NCBI GenBank assembly: GCA_025363155.1
Contig: JANYEL010000079.1
Span: forward strand, 1-43,605
Direction of reading: 5' to 3'
DNA: 43,605 bases
Source of the DNA: Moraxellaceae bacterium
GTDB taxonomy: Bacteria > Pseudomonadota > Gammaproteobacteria > Pseudomonadales > Moraxellaceae
The translations under genes were made by a program, and so were the position numbers. Shown piece by piece: positions 6,618-14,715 of this stretch (the stretch's first letter is position 1; the number at the start of each line of letters is the position of its first letter). Under the pieces are notes generated by a model. The model saw nothing but the letters and a program-made list of their open reading frames with translations. It searched no databases and was not told the DNA's origin.

Positions 6618-9530
6618 ATGAATATCAGTGCTGACTATTTCGGCAATATTTTGAGTGCTGTCTTTGGTCAATTGTCTGGTGAGCAATCAGATGCTAATCG
6701 ACCGATACGACTACGTTTACCTCCACAAAATAAACAACTCAATGACGCGTTACTCATCCAACGCATCTCTGGACATGACGCACTGTGCGCTGGACTGGAC
6801 GTTGAGTTATGGTGTGTATCAACCAGCGCGCATATTCCCTTAAAGTCATTCATCGCTTTGCCAGTTGCCATTGATATGGTCACTGATCGCGGCGAATTAC
6901 ATCAGATTTGTGGTGTCGTTACTGAAGCAAGCACAGGCGAATCCGATGGTGGCTTAGCAACCTACAAATTGCGAATTCAGGATGCATTATCACTACTCAC
7001 ACGGCGCAGAAATACACGCGTGTTTATGAATAAAAGTGTGCTCGAAATTTCCTACATCATGCTTGATGAATGGAAAAATCGCAGCCCACTATTTGCATCC
7101 ATTCTGCAAATAGATCCTTCGCATATCACTCAAGAATACCCAACCATTGCTTTTACCATGCAATCAGGCGAAGACGATCGTGCTTTTCTATTTCGTCTAT
7201 GGAAACGCTGGGGCATCTCTTGGTTTTTCGAACCCATCAGTGATTTATTAAATCAAACAATTACTCATCGCTTGTGCTTATTTGATGATGTTAGTCGTTT
7301 AAGCCAAAACAACGCTGGAACCATTAAATTCCAACGCGAAAGTGCAACTGAATTTCGCGATACGATCACTCAGTTCAATGGCGCACGCACACTTGTCAGT
7401 GGCTCAGTCAATTATCAACAATGGCAACCGACTACCGCACAAACCCAACTGTCCAATCCATTTAGTCATCGAAACCAAGGTGATGCCATTGATCACATGA
7501 GTGCCACGTTAGAGGATGCAATTTTAGAAACACCAGCTAATGGATTGGACGATTCAACGGTTGATCGTTTTGGTTTACTTCACATCCAACGCCATGAACA
7601 ACAGTCTAAATGCTTCTTTGGCCAAGGCAACGTCCGTGATCTGCAAGTTGGACAATGGTTTACGCTCACAGGTCACGCCGAGATTGATACTCATCCTGAA
7701 GCAGAACGACAATTTGTCATCACCGAACTCTGGTTTGAAGCAGAAAACAACCTCCCCAAACCCGTCCATGAACGCGTCAATAAACTTATTGCCGCCAATG
7801 GTTGGCAGCACAACTTAAAACAATCAAAAAATATTGGATTTAGCGATACTGATTCAAATCGTTATCGCAATCGCTTTAGTGCCATCCGCCGTGGTATTCC
7901 CCTCATTCCAGCATTCAATCCCAGAGAAGACCTGCCGACAGTTCATCCGATGATTGGGATCGTGGTCTGTCCACAAGGTGAAGAAGTCCATTGTGATGCA
8001 TGGGGTCGAATCCAAGTTCGATTTCCGAATACTAAAGCCGAAGACCATAGCCACAGCGGCGGTGCTGGTGCAAATAACAGCGAAGGCGACTCGGCATGGA
8101 TTGATCTCATGAGTTCATGGGCAGGTGATCAATACGGAGCCATTCAACTGCCGCGCGCAGGTGATAGCGTTGTCATCAGTTTCTTGAACGGCGACCCAGA
8201 TCGTCCGTATATTTCAGGACGGATGTACCACGATCAACGCCAGCCGCCGACTTTTAGCAATGTAGGAAATTTGCCTGATAATCGTTATGTTACAGGCATT
8301 AAGAGTAAAGAAATTAAAGGCAGTCGTTACAACCAACTACGCCTCGATGATACACCGAGTCAAATCAGCGCACAACTTGCCAGCCAGCATGGTGAAAGCC
8401 AACTGAATCTCGGCTTCTTAACTCAGCCGAGAGCAGGCGATGGCAAAGGCGATCAACGCGGACAAGGGTTAGAACTGCGTACCGATGAGTCTGGCTCCAT
8501 CCGAGCGAGTAAAGGATTACAGCTGACCACGCACCCTCAATCCAATGCGCAAGGTCAGCAAATGGATGCGAGTCCTGCCAAGGCTTCACTCAGCAATAGC
8601 CTTGAACACATGAAGAATTTGTCTGAATCCGCACAACATCAAAATGCGAATCCATTTAATGCACTAGACAAACTCAAATCGTGTATCGATGCGCTAGAAG
8701 CACAAGGCGATGAAGCGAAGGTCACCGCCTTTAAGCAAGCCATTTTATTGCTTGCTTCACCATCAGATATTGCATTAACCACATCAAAGAACATCCACAG
8801 TCATGCGGGTGAAAATATCACTCAGAGCGCCATTGAATCCATCAATCAAGCGGCTGGAAAGAGCTATGTTCTGACCACAGGACAAGGCATGAGCTTGTAT
8901 ACCGCAGACCATGGCGCGAAGCTATTTGCTGCCAAAGGTAAAGTACAGATTCATGCACAAAATGATTTGATGGAGTTAATTGCCGCGTTGGGATTAAAGA
9001 TTATATCGACGCAGGACAGTGTGGAAATCTCGGCTGCAAAAAATATCATCCTGACGGCTGATGGAAATCAGATCAAGATCGGTGATGGTGGGATTACGCT
9101 GACCAGTCCGAGTCCGATTAATTATAAGGCGAGTCAGCATGTGTTTGGGGCTGGGGGGAGTATAAGTTCAGTTTTGCCCTTTCTTCCTAGCACAAAGGTT
9201 ACAGATTTTAGTCATCAAATAGACTATACATTCCAATATCCTCACCAAAATGAGAACGACAAACACCTACCCACTTATAGCAAGGCTCAAGATGTCTATG
9301 TTGTTGATGAATCCTCTAAGGCTATTGCTCACTTCCGTACGTTGGAAAATGGAAAGAAGGATACAACACAGCGTTTCTATACAGAGCAGAGTACACAAGT
9401 GTCTACGTTACTCTACTACGATCATCCTACAAATATGATCATTGATTCATTAACACCTGAAGAAAATATTGTTTTTGATGAGTCAAATCAAATACATACT
9501 TTAAATAAAGGAGATGTCACTGATGAATAA
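6618..9530 (+). CDS. vgrG: Type VI secretion system spike protein VgrG
   Basis: VgrG forms the trimeric tip of the T6SS needle and carries effectors into target cells. The 970-residue protein has a gp27-like N-terminus starting about 25 residues in (RPIRLRLPPQNKQLND). It then has the gp5/OB region (YRNRFSAIRRGIPLIPAF, VCPQGEEVHCDAWGRIQVRFPN, GDSVVISFLNGDPDRPYISGRMY), and a DUF2345-type C-terminus rich in repetitive beta strands (SAAKNIILTADGNQIKIGDGGI). The last 110 residues are a variable tail, probably for cargo loading. The ATG at 6618 opens directly onto the conserved N-terminus; an upstream extension to 6465 looks non-coding. It overlaps the effector gene by 8 bp. No other T6SS structural gene is in the window, so this is an orphan vgrG cluster served by an apparatus encoded elsewhere. 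Confidence 0.95.
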   Translation: MNISADYFGNILSAVFGQLSGEQSDANRPIRLRLPPQNKQLNDALLIQRISGHDALCAGLDVELWCVSTSAHIPLKSFIALPVAIDMVTDRGELHQICGVVTEASTGESDGGLATYKLRIQDALSLLTRRRNTRVFMNKSVLEISYIMLDEWKNRSPLFASILQIDPSHITQEYPTIAFTMQSGEDDRAFLFRLWKRWGISWFFEPISDLLNQTITHRLCLFDDVSRLSQNNAGTIKFQRESATEFRDTITQFNGARTLVSGSVNYQQWQPTTAQTQLSNPFSHRNQGDAIDHMSATLEDAILETPANGLDDSTVDRFGLLHIQRHEQQSKCFFGQGNVRDLQVGQWFTLTGHAEIDTHPEAERQFVITELWFEAENNLPKPVHERVNKLIAANGWQHNLKQSKNIGFSDTDSNRYRNRFSAIRRGIPLIPAFNPREDLPTVHPMIGIVVCPQGEEVHCDAWGRIQVRFPNTKAEDHSHSGGAGANNSEGDSAWIDLMSSWAGDQYGAIQLPRAGDSVVISFLNGDPDRPYISGRMYHDQRQPPTFSNVGNLPDNRYVTGIKSKEIKGSRYNQLRLDDTPSQISAQLASQHGESQLNLGFLTQPRAGDGKGDQRGQGLELRTDESGSIRASKGLQLTTHPQSNAQGQQMDASPAKASLSNSLEHMKNLSESAQHQNANPFNALDKLKSCIDALEAQGDEAKVTAFKQAILLLASPSDIALTTSKNIHSHAGENITQSAIESINQAAGKSYVLTTGQGMSLYTADHGAKLFAAKGKVQIHAQNDLMELIAALGLKIISTQDSVEISAAKNIILTADGNQIKIGDGGITLTSPSPINYKASQHVFGAGGSISSVLPFLPSTKVTDFSHQIDYTFQYPHQNENDKHLPTYSKAQDVYVVDESSKAIAHFRTLENGKKDTTQRFYTEQSTQVSTLLYYDHPTNMIIDSLTPEENIVFDESNQIHTLNKGDVTDE

Positions 9531-10836
9531 TCTCCTTACAATTAAACTCTACGTTAGAGATGCAAATAAACAAGGTATAAAGAACTTTCCTATTCGGGGT
9601 AAATATATCAGTGGCGATCAGGCAAATCTTACATTAACTGTTGAGAAAGTTTCAGATGAAAAAGGCTTTGTGACGCTTCAGCTTCTGCCGAACGCCCACT
9701 ATGATATTTCAGTCATGACCACTGGAGGAGTTTTTGAGCATAATGCAACTATCGATACTGATACTGCTGCAAGAAAACAATATGTAGTAATTGGCTTATC
9801 GAAGCCAATCAAAAATTATATTTCCACAAGAGAGCTTAGAATTGTTGATCTAGAGGATAAGCCAGTTGCTAATTGTAAATATAAGCTGGTGTATTTTGGT
9901 AAGACCATTCACCAGACCGTAGGCGCAGATGGAAAGAAGAAAATTAAGTCTTTGGTTGGCGAGCCTGTAACGATTACCTTACTCAAGCCTGATAACTCAG
10001 AGGTTGCTTCAGCAACGTTTACCTACGTTTCACATAAAGTAAAAGAAGCTAATTTTCGGTTAAAAATGCCGATTCACCAGCATCAACCCACAACTGCGCC
10101 TGATCAGCCTACGAGTAGTCCTCCATCCCTTATACCGCCTACGAACGGTATTACAGTAACACAATTAAAGCTGATTTTCACAACAGCAACTTTAGATCAT
10201 TTACAAAAAGTAGTTGATGAAATAAACCCGAATTTAGAAAAATATAAATTAGATACCCCATACCGTAAAGCCAATTTTTTTGGGCAAATTAGACGAGAAA
10301 CGGGATCTACTATGGTTGGTAGATCGGAAGATTTAGGACACTATTCCGTACATACATTAACCACACTACTAGGATACTATATTCATCATCCCTCAGAAGC
10401 CCCTATTGATCATGGACATGCTGAAATTATTGCTAATAAAGCATATGGCCCCAACTCACCTAAAGGCATTGAGCTAGGTAATATGAATACTGGTGATGGT
10501 TGGCTATTTCGGGGGCGTGGCATGAAGCAAATAACTGGACGTTTTAATTATCATAGCTTTACTCAAGGTTATAGCGATCTTTGGAGTGATGGGGCTGATT
10601 TTGAAGCGCATCCTGAATTATTAGAAATAATGCCTTATGAACTACGTTCAGCAATTTGGTTTTGGCTTACAAAAAAAAACCATAACCATCAACATTGTTA
10701 TGAGCTTGCAGATGGTGGCGTAAGTCCTGCAGTTGTCGATAGTATCACTGCGATTGTAAATCATGGCGAACTTGGACATCCAGGAGCAACTGAACGACGA
10801 ACTAATGTTGCCTTTGCATATGGTGTATTGACATGA
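9523..10836 (+). CDS. Probable T6SS effector: two TTR/Ig-like domains, linker, and a GH19 lysozyme/chitinase-like domain
   Basis: This 437-residue protein is predicted to cut peptidoglycan in the target periplasm. Residues about 1-75 and 100-175 look like two related beta-sandwich modules (V-x-D...G-x-x-x...G-x-V-T-L and V-D-L-E-D-K-P-V...D-G), like transthyretin or carboxypeptidase-regulatory folds. These probably bind VgrG. A Thr/Pro/Gln/Ser linker follows (about 184-210). The C-terminal domain matches the GH19 (COG3179-like) pattern: FFGQIRRETG with putative catalytic Glu259, RSEDLGHYS with Glu269, and GDGWLFRGRGMKQITGRFNY. There is no signal peptide, as expected for spike-carried cargo. 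The ATG at 9523 has AAAGGAG at 9507-9513; the earlier ATG at 9514 abuts that site and cannot use it. The gene overlaps vgrG and, by 4 bp (ATGA), the immunity gene. Confidence 0.88.
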   Translation: MNNLLTIKLYVRDANKQGIKNFPIRGKYISGDQANLTLTVEKVSDEKGFVTLQLLPNAHYDISVMTTGGVFEHNATIDTDTAARKQYVVIGLSKPIKNYISTRELRIVDLEDKPVANCKYKLVYFGKTIHQTVGADGKKKIKSLVGEPVTITLLKPDNSEVASATFTYVSHKVKEANFRLKMPIHQHQPTTAPDQPTSSPPSLIPPTNGITVTQLKLIFTTATLDHLQKVVDEINPNLEKYKLDTPYRKANFFGQIRRETGSTMVGRSEDLGHYSVHTLTTLLGYYIHHPSEAPIDHGHAEIIANKAYGPNSPKGIELGNMNTGDGWLFRGRGMKQITGRFNYHSFTQGYSDLWSDGADFEAHPELLEIMPYELRSAIWFWLTKKNHNHQHCYELADGGVSPAVVDSITAIVNHGELGHPGATERRTNVAFAYGVLT

Positions 10837-11384
10837 AAAATATATTAGTATTTATAAATTTGTTGATTACTGCTAATAGTTGGGCTGGAACTCCCATTCA
10901 CGATGATTTATCTACTCTTTGTAACTCAACAAATGAGCAAATAATTTTCTCTTGCCCAATAGCAAAAATTAACAAAATCTTATCAGTATGTGGATCATTG
11001 CCAACGAATAAAGATGCTTATATAGAATATCGATTTGGTCGTAAAAATAAAATTGAATTGAGTTACCAAACATCAAGAAAATACCCTAATCATCAAATAT
11101 TTTTAAATCAAGCAGACCTCAGAGTTGGTAAACACGATACTATTTATTTCCAGAACAAAAAAACTGGATACCGACTATCAATAAACAGCAATGATAAAAA
11201 TCTAAAAAAAAGTGCAGCTCTTTCAATTTATGCAGTTGATAGTAAAGGATATAAAATAGAGCAAGAAAATATGAGTTTTATGTGTGATGGATCAGTGCAA
11301 GAAAGTGTTACAAACAAAACGCAAGAAATCCCATTTTTAACGCCTCAAACTGAAGAGCAATTTCACGATTGGGCTGGAGATTAA
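10833..11384 (+). CDS. Secreted protein, candidate immunity protein for the GH19 effector
   Basis: I recognise no family. The 183-residue protein starts with a clean signal peptide (KNILVFINLLITANSWAG), so it should act in the periplasm, where a peptidoglycan-cutting T6SS effector does its damage. Several cysteines (CNS, CPIA, VCG, MCDG) could form disulfides. Its ATG overlaps the effector stop codon as ATGA, which implies translational coupling; immunity genes are typically placed like this. The DNA becomes sharply more AT-rich from here on than in vgrG, as often seen for imported immunity genes. The function is inferred from position and export signal only. Confidence 0.75.
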   Translation: MKNILVFINLLITANSWAGTPIHDDLSTLCNSTNEQIIFSCPIAKINKILSVCGSLPTNKDAYIEYRFGRKNKIELSYQTSRKYPNHQIFLNQADLRVGKHDTIYFQNKKTGYRLSINSNDKNLKKSAALSIYAVDSKGYKIEQENMSFMCDGSVQESVTNKTQEIPFLTPQTEEQFHDWAGD

Positions 11385-11526
11385 ATTGTATAGCATATTA
11401 TGTTAATGCTCCATTGACCCTTGTAATGGATCGAATTATGCAATAAATAATTATGATACCAATATATTGCATGAATTTAATTATTTTTTAAGTCATCCAA
11501 ACTCGTTACCTTAAGGCTATTTTGAC

Positions 11527-11779
11527 ATGAAATTATTGATTATTTTTTTCATCAACTGCTACTTATGCTAGAAATACCTATATAAGTAGAAATGGAGATA
11601 TAATTGAATTCAAAAAATCTACATCTTCTCAGTGTAGAATAACTTTAAAAAATAATTTAATAAAAGATACTAGTACATTAATTCTTGGTAGTGACGGTAT
11701 CAATTACTTCTTCGAAGGATGCACTGGATTAACATCATTAACGGTTAATCCATTAAATACTAATGAATTAATTTATTAG
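11527..11779 (+). pseudogene. Frameshifted small secreted protein (immunity-like relic)
   Basis: The ATG at 11527 opens a signal-peptide-like sequence (MKLLIIFFINCYLC) that hits a stop after 14 codons. Shifting frame at the T7 run (11543-11549) gives a continuous reading. It resumes as STATYARNTYISRNGD and runs to a TAG at 11777 with two cysteines (SSQCRI, EGCTGL). A plausible signal peptidase site (ATYA) appears only in the restored frame, which supports a real ancestral gene of about 83 residues. Its placement after an effector-immunity pair, together with its export signal, suggests a former immunity protein. A further small open stretch (11786-11956) follows, without a recognisable start signal. 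Confidence 0.65.
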
Positions 11780-11912
11780 ATTAGAATGTCAACAGCGATA
11801 AATGATTATTCAGCAATAAGAATAATTAATATTGATAATCATAATCTTTTTGATAATGAGTTTTTATCATATAAATTGACGACTTGCTTTAATCTCAAAC
11901 AAGGAGTAAATA

Positions 11913-12171
11913 ATGAAAAATATATTAATTTACTAATATTAAATAAAATTAAGTGAAAAATGTGATGTCGATACGGGTTTAGTAAAAATTTTAAAAAAAT
12001 CGTACTTATATAATACAATTGATAGTAGATCAAAATCTTATCTTGTTCCGAAAGATGAGGTATACATCGAAAATTATGAGTTTAAGAAAGGTGATATTTT
12101 GTTTTTTATAAATTATAATAATAAAGTAAAAAAAATGGTTACGTTGTGATGCTTTTGATTTATGTAACTAG
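11913..12171 (+). pseudogene. Decayed secreted SH3-like protein, paralogue of the gene at 13049
   Basis: A good ribosome binding site (AAGGAG, 11901-11906) precedes an ATG at 11913, where MKNILI begins a signal peptide. Two in-frame stops (11934 and 11940) interrupt it. The same frame then runs on as LSEKCDVDTGLVK and KSYLYNTIDSRSKSYLV up to an A8 run (12128-12135). One more frame change there restores an SH3-like ending, KKWLRCDAFDLCN, with a stop at 12169-12171. The restored C-terminus parallels the downstream gene: TG-x-V...K-S-Y-x-Y...K-x-Y...K-K-G...N-x-V...W-L...D. It is therefore a relic of a duplicated or exchanged immunity-type gene rather than random AT-rich DNA. Confidence 0.7.
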
Positions 12172-13049
12172 ACAAATACTGCTCCTAATCAACCGACAAG
12201 CACCCCAGCACCAATAACTCAACCGCAACAAGGACATATTTCACTTGCTGATGCACATAAGATCGCTTGTAAAAATAACAGGTTACAATGAAGGTGCTCA
12301 TGGAAATGACCTTAATGCTCAATATAATATTCTTGCAGATAATCTTGATGGTCAAGGAATGTCTTGGGGGATTTTACAATGGAATTTTGGGCAAGGGACA
12401 TTAGCAACACTTTTTAAAGAAAATGCGCACAAAAAATCCTGCGGCATTTAACGCTGCTTTTACTAATCAAAATACTAGAATTGCATTAGAAAATGCACTT
12501 GATACATTACATCACCCTAAGCAAGCACAAATTCATTGGGCGATTGAAATCGAAACGCACCCCAGACGACCAGAATGGCGTTCTATTTTCAATAAGCTTG
12601 GCGATATTCCAGACTTTCAAGAACTTCAAGTTGAAGCTACATTTACCTATAGAAATATAGTGATTTCAGATATACAGTGGATGAAATCAAAACTTCCAAA
12701 CCTAATTACTGAAGTACCGCTTTATATGTATTGTGCTTTATTTGATTTGGCTGTTCAGCATGGTGGTATTAAGAAAATTAATAACACTGGGGTAGAAGTT
12801 GTTAGAAGTGCTTTAGAAACTAATTGGAATGCTAACCCTCCTCCTAGCCTCAAAGAGGCACTAATACAGTCTTGTAAGAAACGTGCTCAAGCTGGAAATC
12901 ACCAGTATTCTGCCGACTCCTTTAGTCGACGTATGACCATCATTAATCAGCAAACAACATCCGAAACTTTGTATGGTATTACTCGAGCTAGAGCAAATCC
13001 AAAAGTCTCCCTTATAAATAACTCAGTCATAGTAGATGGAATATTATAA
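12172..13049 (+). pseudogene. Orphan C-terminal module of a second T6SS effector, with linker but no N-terminus
   Basis: The segment begins at once with TNTAPNQPTSTPAPITQPQQG, which aligns with the linker of the intact effector (TTAPDQPTSSPP). No start codon or N-terminal domain precedes it. After one frame change near 12262-12275 it reads KITGYNEGAHGNDLN...LDGQGMSWGILQWNFGQGT. After a second change at the A run 12420-12423 it continues for about 208 codons from MRTKNPAAFNAAF to a stop at 13047. The E-G...D-G-Q-G-x-S-W-G-I-L-Q-W-N-F-G-Q-G-T pattern suggests a lysozyme-superfamily or chitosanase-like glycan hydrolase, with a Glu and an Asp as candidate catalytic residues; this is tentative. 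The stop overlaps the next ATG by 1 nt, as a toxin coupled to its immunity gene would. Confidence 0.75.
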
Positions 13050-13719
13050 TGTTTTCTAGATTATTAACTATTGGACTTGCCTTCATTTCAATAGAAGCTA
13101 AGGCTCAAGTTGTTCCAGATAAAATTTGTGATGGATTTGCAAGTAATTCTATTGTCTCAACTAATAATACTAGAACTATTGTTGAATGTAGTTGTCAATG
13201 CACGAACGAAGAGAATTTATTTTTTATTCTAAAAAAAATAAGAATAAAGGCTATAATTTTTCGAAATTTCTAACAAGAAAAGAGTTAGAAAAAGCATCGG
13301 CAGACATAGCAAAAAATACTTTGTTGCTATGTGAAAATAGCTACAGAAATATATTAAAAATTAAAGATGCTGATTTTTTTATCAATCAATTGCCTCTAGA
13401 TAAAGCACCGTATAAATGCTTTGAACCCTTGGCTTTAGTCGGTGATAAAGTATTGAATTACAAGGGGGAAGATGTAAAAAAGAATTATGATGGCTCACAA
13501 AATAATTCAAGCATACCGACAGGTGTCGTAACGGCTACTAAATCGTATATCTATAGTTCACCAAACCAAAGCTCTAAAACAAAGAAATATTTCATTCAGA
13601 ATGACGTATTACAGCTTGTAGAAGCACAAAAAAAAGGATGGGTTCACATTTCATTTACAAAACAAAATAATAGAGTCTTACAGGGTTGGTTGAAGATCGA
13701 AGATATCAAATTAGATTAA
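13049..13719 (+). pseudogene. Frameshifted secreted SH3-like protein, candidate immunity to the orphan effector module
   Basis: Translation from 13049 gives a signal peptide (MFSRLLTIGLAFISIEAKAQ) and a Cys-rich segment (VECSCQCTNEEN), then stops at 13273. The second frame carries the rest of the protein from 13192 to 13719. It includes an SH3-like C-terminus with KSYIYSSPNQSSKTKKYF, AQKKGWVHIS and LQGWLKIEDI. The two frames meet at an A8 run (13231-13238) and a -1 change joins them seamlessly. This could be a real mutation, an error in the run, or slippage on A-AAA-AAA; the broken neighbours favour mutation. The start overlaps the orphan effector stop by 1 nt. The immunity role is inferred from position, export signal and the related relic at 11913. 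Confidence 0.7.
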
Positions 13720-13739
13720 TAGTTCAGGAGTTTTATAAT

Positions 13740-14501
13740 ATGAGAAAAACTCTGAATATAATTATGATTTTCTGTGCTTTAGCTTGTCAATTTGCTAATG
13801 CAGAACCGCACGATTATACAAAATATAGAAACTGTTCAGGTGAAGAAGACTTATCTTTATCAGAAATGAGTAATCCTAAAAAAATAGAAACAACTGCAGT
13901 TTTCAATAAAAATGGCTATCATTTTGAAACCATTTTGTACAATTATAAAGCTAAGTTAGGTAGTGAGTGGGTTTCAGGTAGCTCTTGTACAACTGTTGAC
14001 CAAAATAGAAAAATTATTTTAGGCGTATCAAACGGAAGTAGTACTTATTGTGGAGGTAATTGGAATAAAACTCTCAACCATCCAACATGGAAAATTTGGG
14101 GGGATGATAGCAATGCGGGGCAGCAAGAATTCATACCTTCATTTATGTTAAAAAGTGATATAAATTCAAAGCAGAAAAAGCTGGATAATGAAATTGATAG
14201 TATTTACTCTAACCTCAAGTGTATGTATCAGCCTTATGCCAAAGCCGATATTGAAGAAATTAACAATACTGCTTTTTTTCTTGGTCAGCTAGGACAGCCA
14301 AAAAAAGCTATAGAACTTCTAAGTGAAGTAATCAAATTAGATCCTAATCGCGCTGTTGCCTACTTCAACATAGCCGACTCGTATATGTCACTTGGCCAGA
14401 AAGATTCAGCTATACAGAACTACAAAAAATATATTCAGTTGATGAAAACTAAAGGGCTTGAAACCAAGATTCCTCAGCGTGTACTTGAATTAGTTAAATG
14501 A
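13740..14501 (+). CDS. Secreted protein with C-terminal TPR repeats, last gene of the T6SS island
   Basis: The start is the ATG at 13740, with AGGAG at 13726-13730; an upstream in-frame extension to 13686 lies inside the previous gene. Residues 1-22 are a signal peptide (TLNIIMIFCALACQFANAEP). The middle of the 253-residue protein is of unknown type, with paired cysteines (SSCTTV, TYCGGNW, LKCMY). Residues about 175-250 form about two TPR motifs (NTAFFLGQLGQPKKAIELL, then AYFNIADSYMSLGQKDSAI), which mediate protein-protein contact. It is intact, unlike its neighbours. As the last secreted protein after the effector modules it may be another immunity protein, but nothing in the sequence proves this. 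Confidence 0.75.
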   Translation: MRKTLNIIMIFCALACQFANAEPHDYTKYRNCSGEEDLSLSEMSNPKKIETTAVFNKNGYHFETILYNYKAKLGSEWVSGSSCTTVDQNRKIILGVSNGSSTYCGGNWNKTLNHPTWKIWGDDSNAGQQEFIPSFMLKSDINSKQKKLDNEIDSIYSNLKCMYQPYAKADIEEINNTAFFLGQLGQPKKAIELLSEVIKLDPNRAVAYFNIADSYMSLGQKDSAIQNYKKYIQLMKTKGLETKIPQRVLELVK

Positions 14502-14607
14502 GCATAAATATTATTTTATCTTTCGCATTAACGTGCATTACCATTAAATTTATTGAGAAAAATATGAAAAAAATGATTTATTAAATCAAAGTACTTTTTT
14601 ATATTAT

Positions 14608-14640
14608 TTGACGCTACTGAGCTAAACTCGGTGGTGTCAA
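14608..14640 (+). terminator. Stable hairpin ending the T6SS island transcript
   Basis: The 14-nt arms 14608-14621 and 14627-14640 pair along their full length if G-U pairs are allowed on the plus-strand RNA, around a 5-nt CTAAA loop. Its four G-U pairs become A-C mismatches on the other strand, so it is built for plus-strand RNA. No T tract follows, so it may protect the 3' end rather than act as a classical terminator. Confidence 0.55.
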
Positions 14641-14665
14641 CCAATTCTACGACGGGACATAGGCA

Positions 14666-14693
14666 ATAAAAAAGGTACGCTTTCGCGTACCTT
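14666..14693 (-). terminator. Rho-independent terminator of the rpsF-rpsR-rplI operon
   Basis: On the minus strand the 9-bp stem AAGGTACGC/GCGTACCTT (14693-14685 and 14680-14672) with a GAAA loop runs into TTTT at 14671-14668, just after the rplI stop. It shows that rplI now ends its own transcript and does not read into dnaB. Confidence 0.9.
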
Positions 14694-14715
14694 CTCGTCA
14701 ATCAACGTTTAAAGC

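Larger units (their letters stand above)
14502..14715. other. Spacer between the T6SS island and rplI
   Basis: No full gene is visible. A 28-codon frame (14498-14584) begins in an ATGA overlap with the TPR gene stop and reads like a bare signal peptide (MSINIILSFALTCITIK). It may be the remnant of one more secreted gene. The rest holds the hairpin at 14608 and the rplI terminator, and probably the right edge of the island. Confidence 0.5.

Noticed and set aside
11786-11956. 56-residue frame between the two immunity-like relics
   Set aside because: There is no ribosome binding site or export signal, and it runs into the start region of the next relic; it is treated as part of the decayed stretch.
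14498-14584. 28-codon frame after the TPR gene
   Set aside because: It overlaps the TPR stop as ATGA but consists only of a signal-like sequence; it is too short to support as a gene.
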